Below are positions 53,044 to 60,872 of a stretch of DNA of 64,000 nucleotides, one piece after another; the first letter of the stretch is position 1, and each line of letters opens with the position of its first letter. Origin of the DNA: an uncultured Gammaproteobacteria bacterium (GTDB lineage Bacteria; Pseudomonadota; Gammaproteobacteria; Magnimaribacterales; Magnimaribacteraceae). The notes beneath the pieces are model-generated. The model had not been told where the DNA came from, did not search any database, and saw nothing but the letters and a program-made list of their open reading frames with translations. The position numbers and the translations under genes were made by a program. The stretch lies in contig CAJWPI010000002.1 of assembly GCA_913045055.1 (NCBI GenBank), positions 17,803 to 81,802 on the forward strand. Reading direction: 5' to 3'.

Positions 53044-53628
53044 ATGGAAGAAGACCCTCAGAAAGCTGAAGAATTAGATTCAAAAAAACTTCAAGAGGCT
53101 ATTGAAGCTTTAGACCCTCTAAAAAATGTTCAAGATTTAGCAGCTCTTGCAGCTGAAATGTTAGCTCAAGATGGAATGTCTACAAAATGGGATGATATCT
53201 TGCCAATGTTAGATAATGAAGAATTATCAGAACAATTAAGACTAGCAGCCCACATCATTTTTCGAGCTAGTTTAATTCTAGAAGTTTTAGAAAAATCTAA
53301 TATAGAAGATCAAGACTCAGAAAAAAGTAATCTCGTATACAACACAATGCTAATGATGGATGCAGTTGAAGTAGCTAATTTAAAGGGTTATTTACCAAAT
53401 TTATCAAAAATTAATTTTACTAGAATCAAAGGAAGGACGTCTTCAATAAAAACAGCTATAAAAAAAGAGAAGATAATTGATACTATTAGAGAGTTAGCCC
53501 AAAAGAATCCAGATAAGCGTATAACTTGGTTAAGAAAAAAAGCTTCTTCTATCTTGAGTAACAAAGGTCAGAAAGGATATAGTTACAGACAAATTTTAAG
53601 AGATACAAAAGGTTTAAAAATTAAGTGA
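53044..53628 (+). CDS. Unrecognised 194-aa protein with a basic C-terminal region
   Basis: I do not recognise this gene. The first roughly 110 residues are acidic and helical (PQKAEELDSKKLQEAIEALD, DDILPMLDNEELSEQLRLA). The last roughly 70 are basic (IRELAQKNPDKRITWLRKKA, GYSYRQILRDTKG) and look like a helix-turn-helix type nucleic-acid-binding segment. No signal peptide, TM or Cys motif is present. It ends 13 nt before the LLM gene, whose ribosome binding site (TTGGAG) is in the gap. It is likely expressed, since the reading frame is intact and codon use matches its neighbours. Confidence 0.7.
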   Translation: MEEDPQKAEELDSKKLQEAIEALDPLKNVQDLAALAAEMLAQDGMSTKWDDILPMLDNEELSEQLRLAAHIIFRASLILEVLEKSNIEDQDSEKSNLVYNTMLMMDAVEVANLKGYLPNLSKINFTRIKGRTSSIKTAIKKEKIIDTIRELAQKNPDKRITWLRKKASSILSNKGQKGYSYRQILRDTKGLKIK

Positions 53629-53641
53629 TTGGAGAAATTTT

Positions 53642-54610
53642 ATGAGTAAAAACAAATTTAGATTTTCTTGGCAAGCTTTTGAAGCAAATTCAGCTCAAGA
53701 GTGGAAGGAAAAAGCAAAAAAAGCAGAGGACTCAGGCTTCTCTGCTTTTCATTTAGCAGACCATTATCTAGGTCCAGGTCCTGCACTTGAAGCAGCTGCC
53801 CATCCTGTACAGAACATAGCAGCAGTCCCTGCAATTATGTCAGCTGCCTCCGCTACAAATTCAATCAAAGTCGGTTGCAGAGTTTTTTGTACCAGCTACC
53901 GTCCAGCTGGTGTTCTTGCTAAAGAAGCAATGACTATAGATTTTCTTACTGAAGGTAGGCTTGAATTAGGGTTAGGAGCAGGTTGGGTAGCTAGTGAATA
54001 TGAAGCTCTAGGTATAGCATTTGATCCTCCAGGTAAAAGGATAAAAAGATTAGAAGAAACAATTTCTATAGTTAAATCTCATATGAAGGGAGATAATCTT
54101 GATTTTACAGGTGAAGAAGTAAAAGCTACCGGTTACCAAAGTCTGCCTGCAGCTGTTAAAGGAAAAGTACCCCTAATGATTGGTGGAGGAGCTCCGAGAA
54201 TTTTAGGGATAGCAGGACGTGAAGCAGATATTGTAAGCATTAATTACAATAACAGTGCTGGTCACTTAGCTGGTTCTAGAGAAACTGATACAGCTAATGA
54301 GACTCAAAAAAAAATCCAATGGGTAAAAGATGGAGCTGGCAATAGATTTGAAGAACTGGAATTAGAGATTGGTGCATATCTAACTGTAGTTACTGACAAA
54401 CAAACCGAGACTGCTCAATCCTTTAGTGAAATGCTGGGAATGTCTGAGGAAGAAATACTCTCCTTCCCTCACGCTTTAATAGGATCAGTTGATTATATTT
54501 GTGAAGAGCTAGAAAAAAGAAGAGAACTTTATGGAATAAGTTATATCTCTTTTCCAGATAATGCAGCAGAGTCTGCCATTCCAATAGTTGAAAAGCTTTC
54601 AGGAAAATAA
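53642..54610 (+). CDS. LLM class flavin (F420-type) oxidoreductase
   Basis: A 322-aa bacterial luciferase-like TIM barrel. It has FSAFHLADHYLGPGP, GRLELGLGAGWVASEYEALG and KGKVPLMIGGGAPRIL, typical of the TIGR03621-like F420-dependent group. The cofactor could also be FMN. It acts on an unknown substrate. It ends 2 nt before the convergent crcB gene. Confidence 0.88.
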   Translation: MSKNKFRFSWQAFEANSAQEWKEKAKKAEDSGFSAFHLADHYLGPGPALEAAAHPVQNIAAVPAIMSAASATNSIKVGCRVFCTSYRPAGVLAKEAMTIDFLTEGRLELGLGAGWVASEYEALGIAFDPPGKRIKRLEETISIVKSHMKGDNLDFTGEEVKATGYQSLPAAVKGKVPLMIGGGAPRILGIAGREADIVSINYNNSAGHLAGSRETDTANETQKKIQWVKDGAGNRFEELELEIGAYLTVVTDKQTETAQSFSEMLGMSEEEILSFPHALIGSVDYICEELEKRRELYGISYISFPDNAAESAIPIVEKLSGK

Positions 54611-54612
54611 AC

Positions 54613-54978
54613 TTATCTAGTTGATAGTTGTAAACCAAGCCAAGTTGCTAACAAGCATCCTATCGTGCTTATCAATATATAACCAAGAGCACTAGCCCAA
54701 AGACCTTGGCTGATAAGATCTAAGGTTTCTCTAGAAAAAGCTGAAAAAGTAGTGAAAGCTCCAAGAAATCCTAATATAAAAAAAGGCTGATAAAACTCTA
54801 ACTGTTTGAAAAGTAGAGTATTTAGGACTATACCAAGAAAAAAACATCCCAATAGATTTACTGAAAGAATTCCTAAAGGGATAAAAGAAGAAGAAATTTT
54901 TGATGTAATTAATTCTGATGTTAAAACTCTAGAAACCGCACCTAAAGCTCCACCAAAAGCTATTAAAATATACCTCAT
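54613..54978 (-). CDS. crcB: Fluoride ion channel CrcB (Fluc)
   Basis: A 121-aa protein (E. coli 127) with four TMs. The family signatures are GGALGAVSRVLTSE, NLLGCFFLGI and the central GFLGAFTTFSAFSRET with the Na+/Phe-box residues. It exports fluoride as a dual-topology dimer. It lies 12 nt downstream of tRNA-Lys on the same strand. No fluoride riboswitch is visible in the short gap. Confidence 0.94.
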   Translation of the reverse strand: MRYILIAFGGALGAVSRVLTSELITSKISSSFIPLGILSVNLLGCFFLGIVLNTLLFKQLEFYQPFFILGFLGAFTTFSAFSRETLDLISQGLWASALGYILISTIGCLLATWLGLQLSTR

Positions 54979-54990
54979 TTTTCCTAATTA

Positions 54991-55067
54991 TGGTGGGCCG
55001 TCTGCGACTCGAACGCAGGACCAATTCCTTAAAAGGGAACTGCTCTACCAAACTGAGCTAACGGCCC
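54991..55067 (-). tRNA. tRNA-Lys (anticodon UUU)
   Basis: A 77-nt sequence on the minus strand including an encoded CCA. The acceptor stem GGGCCGT pairs with ACGGCCC, the D stem is GCTC/GAGC, the anticodon arm is GTTCC-CTTTTAA-GGAAT giving anticodon TTT, and the T arm is CTGCG-TTCGAGT-CGCAG. A tRNA-Lys next to cpoB also occurs in E. coli (lysT). No direct repeat suggesting an integration site was seen around it. Confidence 0.97.
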
Positions 55068-55092
55068 AAAAAATTGAGTACATTCTATAGCT

Positions 55093-55785
55093 TTAGTCTT
55101 TTGGATTCGACTTTTCTTCTCCTAATTCATAGGTATTTTTTGCTAGCTGGGCTGCACCTGAATCCGGATATTTGTTTATTAAATCGATTAAATAATTATT
55201 TGAGGCGTCTAACTGAAATAATTTTTTCTCAATTTCAGATAGTTTAAATAAAGAATCTGCAGCCCTAGGGTGCTGATCGTATTTATTAGCAACAACTAAA
55301 TAATTTTCTCTTGCATCTTCTAATTTTAGTTGAGAAAGAAATAATTCTCCTGACCAAAAGTAAGCTTCAGGTGCATATTCGCCTTCAGGAAAATCAATGA
55401 TTAGTTGTCTGAAGTTTTCAAGAGATTGAGCATAATTACCAGTTTGAAATAATTCTAAAGCTTCTTTATAAAGCAATATTTCCGGACCGGGTCCTATCAA
55501 TGCTTCTTGTTCATATGAAAGTAATTTTTTTTCTTCAGAATTAGATTGAATTTTTAGTTCATGTAATCTTTGATCTAGATCCATATACCTTTGCTTCTGA
55601 AGTTCTTGTGACTTTTCTATTAAATAGGCATTTTCTTCAACTAAGCTCCTTAATGAAGCTATTTCTTGTTCTAATGCAACAATCTTTTGATAAATTAAAT
55701 TAATAGCCTGATCTTCTTCTTTTGAAGATAAGCTTATTGAAAAAGCAAGTAAGAAGGATATTAGATAAGGTTGTATCTTAAACAA
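55093..55785 (-). CDS. cpoB: Cell division coordinator CpoB (YbgF)
   Basis: A 230-aa periplasmic protein (E. coli 263) with a signal-like N-terminus, a coiled coil (INLIYQKIVALEQEIASLRS and on to about residue 75) and C-terminal TPR repeats (ALELFQTGNYAQSLENFRQL, AYFWSGELF). It links Tol-Pal to the PBP1B/LpoB machinery at division. Follows pal by 14 nt. Confidence 0.93.
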   Translation of the reverse strand: MFKIQPYLISFLLAFSISLSSKEEDQAINLIYQKIVALEQEIASLRSLVEENAYLIEKSQELQKQRYMDLDQRLHELKIQSNSEEKKLLSYEQEALIGPGPEILLYKEALELFQTGNYAQSLENFRQLIIDFPEGEYAPEAYFWSGELFLSQLKLEDARENYLVVANKYDQHPRAADSLFKLSEIEKKLFQLDASNNYLIDLINKYPDSGAAQLAKNTYELGEEKSNPKD

Positions 55786-55799
55786 TTATTCGTTAAAAC

Positions 55800-56273
55800 T
55801 TAATAAATCTTTAAAACAGCTCGTCTGTTCTTTGACCAAGAAGTCTCGTTAGAGCCTGGAGAAACTGGCCTTTCTTCACCATAACTAACTACATTTACCC
55901 TTCTTGAGGAGACCCCATTAAGGATAAGAATCTCTGAAATAGCATTTGCTCTTTTCTCGCCAAGGGCAAGGTTATATTCCCTTGTTCCTCTTTCATCACA
56001 ATGTCCTTCTATCCTTATTCTTAAGGAAGTGTTCTTCTTCATTTGAGCTGCTATTTTTCTAGCCTCTCGAAGAGATTCCTCTCCTAAATTGTATTTGTCA
56101 TAAGCAAAATAAACAGTACTAGATGATTTAATAACTGACTCTTTGTATGAACCAGCTGATACGGAAGAAACTTGTGATTCATTGCTTGTCTTCTCCAATA
56201 TTGGTCCGACGGAACATCCACTTACACTGCAAAGTGCTATACCTAATGCAAAAAAAACTGCCAGTCCGTTCAT
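55800..56273 (-). CDS. pal: Peptidoglycan-associated lipoprotein Pal
   Basis: A 157-aa lipoprotein (E. coli 173) with lipobox VSGC (Cys20) and a C-terminal OmpA-like domain. Visible are VYFAYDKYNLGEESL, EGHCDERGTREYNLALGEKR and SYGEERPVSPG. It binds peptidoglycan and TolB at the outer membrane. Confidence 0.97.
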   Translation of the reverse strand: MNGLAVFFALGIALCSVSGCSVGPILEKTSNESQVSSVSAGSYKESVIKSSSTVYFAYDKYNLGEESLREARKIAAQMKKNTSLRIRIEGHCDERGTREYNLALGEKRANAISEILILNGVSSRRVNVVSYGEERPVSPGSNETSWSKNRRAVLKIY

Positions 56274-56308
56274 AATGTCCTCCTTACAACATTATACTCC
56301 TAAACTTT

Positions 56309-57610
56309 CTAATTAACTAAGGGCGACCATGCAGGTTCCCTCACCTCTCCCATGATGGAGGGAAGGATAAATTTAGTTATATTATTAACCGTTATTCCTG
56401 CAAGAATACCTCTCTGATTCTTCTTTGTAGCATAAATAATAATATTCCCATTTGGAGAAATAGTAGGTGATTCATCAAGAAATGTATCAGTTAATATCTT
56501 CAAATTTCCATTTCTAATGTTTTGTATTGCTACATGAAAAAGACCCTTTCTTCTATGAATCAGAGCAATATGTCTGCCACCAGGAAGATATCTACCTCTT
56601 GCATTGTAACTACCTTCAAATGTTTTCCTTTTTATCCTTCCATTAGAAATAGTTAATTCATAAATCTGCGGAGATCCACTTCTATTAGAAGTAAAAAGAA
56701 TTTTCTTTCCATTACTTGACCATGTAGGTTCTGTATCAATCCCGAAATGATCAGTTACTTGCCTCCAAGAATTCTTATTTAAGTCGTAAATATAAATATC
56801 AGGATTACCTGATTTTGAAAGAACTGCAGCTATATATCTCCCATTTGGAGACCAAGAAGGGGAACTATTTATCCCACCTGAAGATTTAATAGATTGCCTT
56901 TTTCCAGAAGCAAGTTCTTGAATAAAAATTTGTGAAAAACCATTTTCAAATGATACGTAAGCTAATTTTTTAGAGTCTGGTGACCAGTCAGGAGACATTA
57001 AAGGTTGTGAAGAAGAAAAAACTAAAGAGTTATTTTCTCCATCAATATCAGAAACTTTAAGATGATACTTCTCTTCCTGAAGCTTTGGTTCTTCTATATA
57101 CGCTATCCTGGTTGTAAATATACCTGGAATTCCATTAATCTTTTGATAAAACCTGTCACTGATCCTGTGAGCTAATTTTCTCCAAGAATTAGATTGGCTA
57201 CTAATTAGACCGGTATATAACCTTTTCTCTCTTGATATATCAAAAATATTATAAGAAACCTTGATTTCATTATCTTTCTCAGATTCTTCAAAGGAACCGA
57301 TCAATAAGTAATTAACTTTTAATAGCCTCCAATCCCTATAAAACACTTCTTCTTGATTAGATGGGTAGCTCAACATATCTTCTGATTTAATGGCTTCAAA
57401 TTCTCCAAAAGACTCAAGGTCTTTGGTAATAATTGAATGAAGTTTAAATTTTTGAGTAGAGGAAGAGTTTTGAGAAAAAGGTACGATTGCTATCCTTATG
57501 GGCTCTCTGATTCCTTCAGTTATCTCTATCTTTAATTGAGAAAATATTGCTTCAGAAGTTAAAAGAAGAAATATTGATAAAATCTTTAATCTTACAGAAA
57601 ATTTATTCAT
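56309..57610 (-). CDS. tolB: Tol-Pal system protein TolB
   Basis: A 433-aa periplasmic protein (E. coli 430) with a signal peptide (FSVRLKILSIFLLLTSEAIFS), an N-terminal domain and six beta-propeller blades (SPDWSPDSKKLAYVSFENG, SPSWSPNGRYIAAVLSKSG, EPTWSSNGKKILFTSNRSG). Start overlaps tolA by 4 nt. Confidence 0.97.
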   Translation of the reverse strand: MNKFSVRLKILSIFLLLTSEAIFSQLKIEITEGIREPIRIAIVPFSQNSSSTQKFKLHSIITKDLESFGEFEAIKSEDMLSYPSNQEEVFYRDWRLLKVNYLLIGSFEESEKDNEIKVSYNIFDISREKRLYTGLISSQSNSWRKLAHRISDRFYQKINGIPGIFTTRIAYIEEPKLQEEKYHLKVSDIDGENNSLVFSSSQPLMSPDWSPDSKKLAYVSFENGFSQIFIQELASGKRQSIKSSGGINSSPSWSPNGRYIAAVLSKSGNPDIYIYDLNKNSWRQVTDHFGIDTEPTWSSNGKKILFTSNRSGSPQIYELTISNGRIKRKTFEGSYNARGRYLPGGRHIALIHRRKGLFHVAIQNIRNGNLKILTDTFLDESPTISPNGNIIIYATKKNQRGILAGITVNNITKFILPSIMGEVREPAWSPLVN

Positions 57611-58212
57611 TCCTTCGGATTAAAGATAAGAGTAAGATTTCTAAAATACTCTTCAAAAAGATGTCTTGGCATTTGGATTCCTTCAAATTGCCCCACTTTC
57701 TCAACTGCTATAAGAGCTGATCTATCAAAAGCTTCACTTCCACTTCCTCTGTTTATTCTCACATCAATTATTTCTCCTGTAGGGACCAAAATAATTTTTA
57801 ATTCAACTGACATGCCGGGTTTAGCTGATGGGGGTTTATTCCATCTCTGCATAACCTGATTTCTTATTAAGTTTGAATATAAGGATACCTTCTCAAAACT
57901 AGTACTTTCAGTCTGGCTGTCTTTATTGCTTAACATCAAACTTTTTATTTCTTCTAAAGCTATTCTTGGATCCTCCTTAGATATGGGAACAGAAATTTCT
58001 TTTTCTACTACCTTATTTTTTGATACCGAAATTATATTTTTTTTAACCTCTTGCTGTTTTATTGACTTCTCTTTTACAAGAAAAACGGGTATTGGAGAAG
58101 GTGAAGAAAGGGTGTAATAATTAAGCTTGAAACCGAAAATATCTGCCATAGAAAGTATAAGGCCTAAGTGGAGGAGAAAAGAAATAAATAAGCCTGGGTA
58201 ATAATTACTCAT
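57607..58212 (-). CDS. tolA: Short TolA (TonB C-terminal domain)
   Basis: A 201-aa protein, half the E. coli length (421). It has one N-terminal TM (GLFISFLLHLGLILSMADI) and only about 80 residues of linker in place of the long helical domain II. The C-terminal domain (SNLIRNQVMQRWNKPPSAKPG, INRGSGSEAFDRSALIAVEK) matches TolA/TonB. It connects TolQR to Pal/TolB across the periplasm. A start overlap of 8 nt with tolR agrees with operon order. Confidence 0.88.
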   Translation of the reverse strand: MSNYYPGLFISFLLHLGLILSMADIFGFKLNYYTLSSPSPIPVFLVKEKSIKQQEVKKNIISVSKNKVVEKEISVPISKEDPRIALEEIKSLMLSNKDSQTESTSFEKVSLYSNLIRNQVMQRWNKPPSAKPGMSVELKIILVPTGEIIDVRINRGSGSEAFDRSALIAVEKVGQFEGIQMPRHLFEEYFRNLTLIFNPKE

Positions 58213-58627
58213 TAGACTTTCTTGATGGGCTTGTTATTAACCCGACATTATCCACACCCGTGTTTTGAAGTTCTGACATAAGACTTATTATTCTTTGATA
58301 TTCCACCTGTCCATCTCCTCTGACAACTACCTGTAGAGAAGGATTAACTTTAAGAATGCTAGAAATTTTCTCTGAAAGTTGTATAAGAGCTAGAGGTTCG
58401 TTCTGACTAGATTGAATTTCCAAATAAAATTGCCCTTTAGAATCTACTGAAATAATAAGTGGATCTTGTTGTTCTCTTGGTAAGGGTTCATTTGAAGCCT
58501 CTGGGAGATTTAGAAGTATTCCTTGTACCATCAAGGGTGCTGATACCATAAAAACAACCAATAGAACTAGCATGACATCTATGTAAGGAACTACATTTAT
58601 ATCTGAAACTAACTTTCTCTTCCTCAT
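58205..58627 (-). CDS. tolR: Tol-Pal system protein TolR (ExbD family)
   Basis: A 140-aa protein (E. coli 142) with a single TM containing the proton-path Asp in VVPYIDVMLVLLVVFMV and a periplasmic ExbD-type domain (VVVRGDGQVEYQRIISLMSEL). It works with TolQ as the proton-driven motor. Overlaps tolQ by 4 nt. Confidence 0.96.
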   Translation of the reverse strand: MRKRKLVSDINVVPYIDVMLVLLVVFMVSAPLMVQGILLNLPEASNEPLPREQQDPLIISVDSKGQFYLEIQSSQNEPLALIQLSEKISSILKVNPSLQVVVRGDGQVEYQRIISLMSELQNTGVDNVGLITSPSRKSNE

Positions 58628-59298
58628 GCCTTATTCTTACGCTCTTCTCTATTTAAAACTGATGAAAACTCCTCAATAAAACTTTCATATAGAGAAATCA
58701 GAGCATCTATCTTAGATGCAAACCTGTTGTAAGCGATTAAAGCAGGAATTGCAGCAAACAATCCAACAGCGGTAGCTATTAGAGCTTCAGAAATTCCTGG
58801 AGCAACTGCTGTAAGTGTAGCTTGATTTGCTTCTACCAAGCCCCTAAAGGAATTCATAATCCCCCAGACTGTACCAAATAAGCCAATATAAGGGCTAGAT
58901 GAGGCTACAGTAGCTAAAAATGGAAGATTCTTCTCTAATAAGGTTTGCTCATGGTTTAGTGAAACACGCATACTTCTTTGAACACTTTCTAGTATCAAAT
59001 CTGATTCAAGGTTTTGAGACTTGTATTTCTTATAATCTAAGTAACCTGATTGAAAAATGCTTTCTGCTCCTAAGGGAATATGGCCTTCCTCTTTTCTAAT
59101 TTCCATAATTTTCTCTACACCTATATCTGACCAAAACATTTCTTCAAAATCAGAGAACTCTTCTTCTGATCTTTGAATGTAAAGCCATCTTTCAAAAATC
59201 ACCATCCATGACAAGATAGAGGCTATTAGCAGAAGCGTAATAACAGACTGGACTATAAAGCTCGCATTTAGAAATAAATCTATAACTGAATTATCCAT
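58624..59298 (-). CDS. tolQ: Tol-Pal system protein TolQ (ExbB/MotA family)
   Basis: A 224-aa protein (E. coli 230) with three TMs and the family stretch YIGLFGTVWGIMNSFRGL, then APGISEALIATAVGLFAAIPA. It is the proton channel partner of TolR. It follows ybgC by 8 nt, as usual in gammaproteobacteria. Confidence 0.97.
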   Translation of the reverse strand: MDNSVIDLFLNASFIVQSVITLLLIASILSWMVIFERWLYIQRSEEEFSDFEEMFWSDIGVEKIMEIRKEEGHIPLGAESIFQSGYLDYKKYKSQNLESDLILESVQRSMRVSLNHEQTLLEKNLPFLATVASSSPYIGLFGTVWGIMNSFRGLVEANQATLTAVAPGISEALIATAVGLFAAIPALIAYNRFASKIDALISLYESFIEEFSSVLNREERKNKA

Positions 59299-59306
59299 AA
59301 TATTTC

Positions 59307-59708
59307 TTACAATAAAGTTTTCATACCCTTTAGTAAATAGGAAGGTAGAGGGGCGGGTTTAAATTCTTCTACACCCAAACAACCGCATTGAATGAAAGCC
59401 TTGCAAAGCGCTTCTCCTGAAGTTAGAAATACTTCTTGTGAGAAATCAAAACTAACCTTACCTAACTTTATAAGTTTAGTCTTTATAACAATACTGTCAT
59501 CAAGACTTGCTGGTTTGATGAAGTCTATACTGATATGTCTAACTACAAATATAAAACCTTCTTTCATTAAAGTTTTCTGTCCATAGCCGACTTTTCTTAA
59601 ATATTCTGTACGAGCTTTCTCAAAGAATCCAAGATAGTTAGCATAATAAACTACCCCCTGAGCATCCGTATCCTCATAATAAATTCTTAAGGTTAATTCG
59701 TGACTCAA
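59307..59708 (-). CDS. ybgC: Acyl-CoA thioesterase YbgC (hotdog fold)
   Basis: A 133-aa protein (E. coli 134) with the active-site motif YYEDTDAQGVVYYANYLGFFEKART. It hydrolyses acyl-CoA and is the conserved first gene of the tol operon. Its start overlaps the upstream nuclease gene by 4 nt. Confidence 0.96.
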   Translation of the reverse strand: MSHELTLRIYYEDTDAQGVVYYANYLGFFEKARTEYLRKVGYGQKTLMKEGFIFVVRHISIDFIKPASLDDSIVIKTKLIKLGKVSFDFSQEVFLTSGEALCKAFIQCGCLGVEEFKPAPLPSYLLKGMKTLL

Positions 59709-60121
59709 TTGTTTAAATTATGATTAAGAATATCTTCTTGATATAGCTCTTTAAGTAGAAAAATAAAATCTTCCCACAACAAATCTGCAGTAAATGGAGC
59801 CGTTAAGGATATAGAAGGATTTATAGCACCTAAAGGGATTCTGACCTTAATAGGCCTTCTGTTGAATTTATATACTAAAGCAGGTATACCACGATCTTGA
59901 GAAGAGTCTAAAACTTGTTGCCACCAAGCTTCCAGCGGCTCAGCACCTGCACCATACCTTTTACATTCTATATACCATCTTCCCAAAATAAGATCAGGTA
60001 GGTATTTTTCTCTAGTCTGTTCTAATATTCTCTTGATGGAATTAGAGAGATTTAAATCTGTATTTAATAGATTAGCTATTTCTCTCTCAAAAGAAGCACC
60101 TTTATTTCTAGAATTTGTCAT
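59705..60121 (-). CDS. PD-(D/E)XK nuclease, phage Holliday-junction-resolvase-like, at the ruvCAB position
   Basis: A 138-aa protein opening with NKGASFEREIANLL (a conserved Glu, E12 or E14) and containing LPDLILGRWYIECKRYG, in which Asp43, Glu52 and Lys54 fit the PD...ExK active site. The following PALVYKFNRRPIKVRIPLG also resembles phage-encoded, Hjc-like resolvases. These cut branched DNA. It lies 2 nt after yebC and overlaps ybgC by 4 nt, exactly where ruvC, ruvA and ruvB sit in related bacteria. It may replace RuvC, but whether it resolves junctions is inference. Confidence 0.75.
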   Translation of the reverse strand: MTNSRNKGASFEREIANLLNTDLNLSNSIKRILEQTREKYLPDLILGRWYIECKRYGAGAEPLEAWWQQVLDSSQDRGIPALVYKFNRRPIKVRIPLGAINPSISLTAPFTADLLWEDFIFLLKELYQEDILNHNLNN

Positions 60122-60123
60122 AA

Positions 60124-60870
60124 CTAGTTCAAATGCTCTATTATTTCTTCAGGAAAATCTGCGTTTGAATAAACATTCTGTGTATCATCTAAATCTTCTA
60201 GAGTTTCTAAGAGTCTATAAATTTTTACTGAGGTTTCTAGGTCTGTACTAACACTAGTTTCTGCTACTAAGCTTATCTCTGAATCTAAAGTCTCTATTTC
60301 TGCTTCCCTTAAAGCTCTATTAACAGATTCAAGATCTTGAGGGAGTGTGGTAATAGTGAAAGTTTTATCTGCATTCTCTTCTATATCTTCTGCTCCTGCT
60401 TCTACAATAATCTCAAAAACATCTTCAATGTTAGAATCTCCTTGAATTTGGATTAAACCCTTTTTACTAAATAAGTAAGAAACTGAACCATCAGTTCCTA
60501 AATTTCCGCCAGCTTTAGTGAAGGCATGTCTAACTTCTGCTACTGTCCTATTGTTATTATCTGTCATAGCTTCAACAATTATTGCTACTCCTCCAGGACC
60601 ATATCCTTCTAATAAAGTTTCTTCTAAATTATCAATATCTGTACTGCCTGATCCTCTTTGGATAGCTCTTTCAATTGTATCTTTAGGAATATTAGCTGAC
60701 AAAGCTTTATCCAAAGCACTTCTTAATCTAGGGTTATCTTCTGCAACTGGTCCTCCTAGTTTTGAGGCTACAGTAAGCTCTCTGATAAGGCGAGAGAAGA
60801 TCTTACCTTTCTTTGCATCTTGTCTACCCTTTCTGTGCTTTATATTTGCCCATTTTGAATGCCCTGCCAT
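60124..60870 (-). CDS. yebC: YebC/PmpR family protein
   Basis: A 248-aa protein (E. coli 246) with the family start MAGHSKWANIKHRKGRQDAK, GSGSTDIDNLEETLLEGYGP and NNRTVAEVRHAFTKAGGNLG. Members are described as transcription regulators or as factors relieving ribosome stalling. It is positioned after aspS with a 2-nt gap. Confidence 0.96.
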   Translation of the reverse strand: MAGHSKWANIKHRKGRQDAKKGKIFSRLIRELTVASKLGGPVAEDNPRLRSALDKALSANIPKDTIERAIQRGSGSTDIDNLEETLLEGYGPGGVAIIVEAMTDNNNRTVAEVRHAFTKAGGNLGTDGSVSYLFSKKGLIQIQGDSNIEDVFEIIVEAGAEDIEENADKTFTITTLPQDLESVNRALREAEIETLDSEISLVAETSVSTDLETSVKIYRLLETLEDLDDTQNVYSNADFPEEIIEHLN

Positions 60871-60872
60871 AA

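Noticed and set aside
54991-55067. tRNA-Lys as an integration site
   Set aside because: No direct repeat of the tRNA 3' end was seen nearby, and flanking genes keep the ancestral order.
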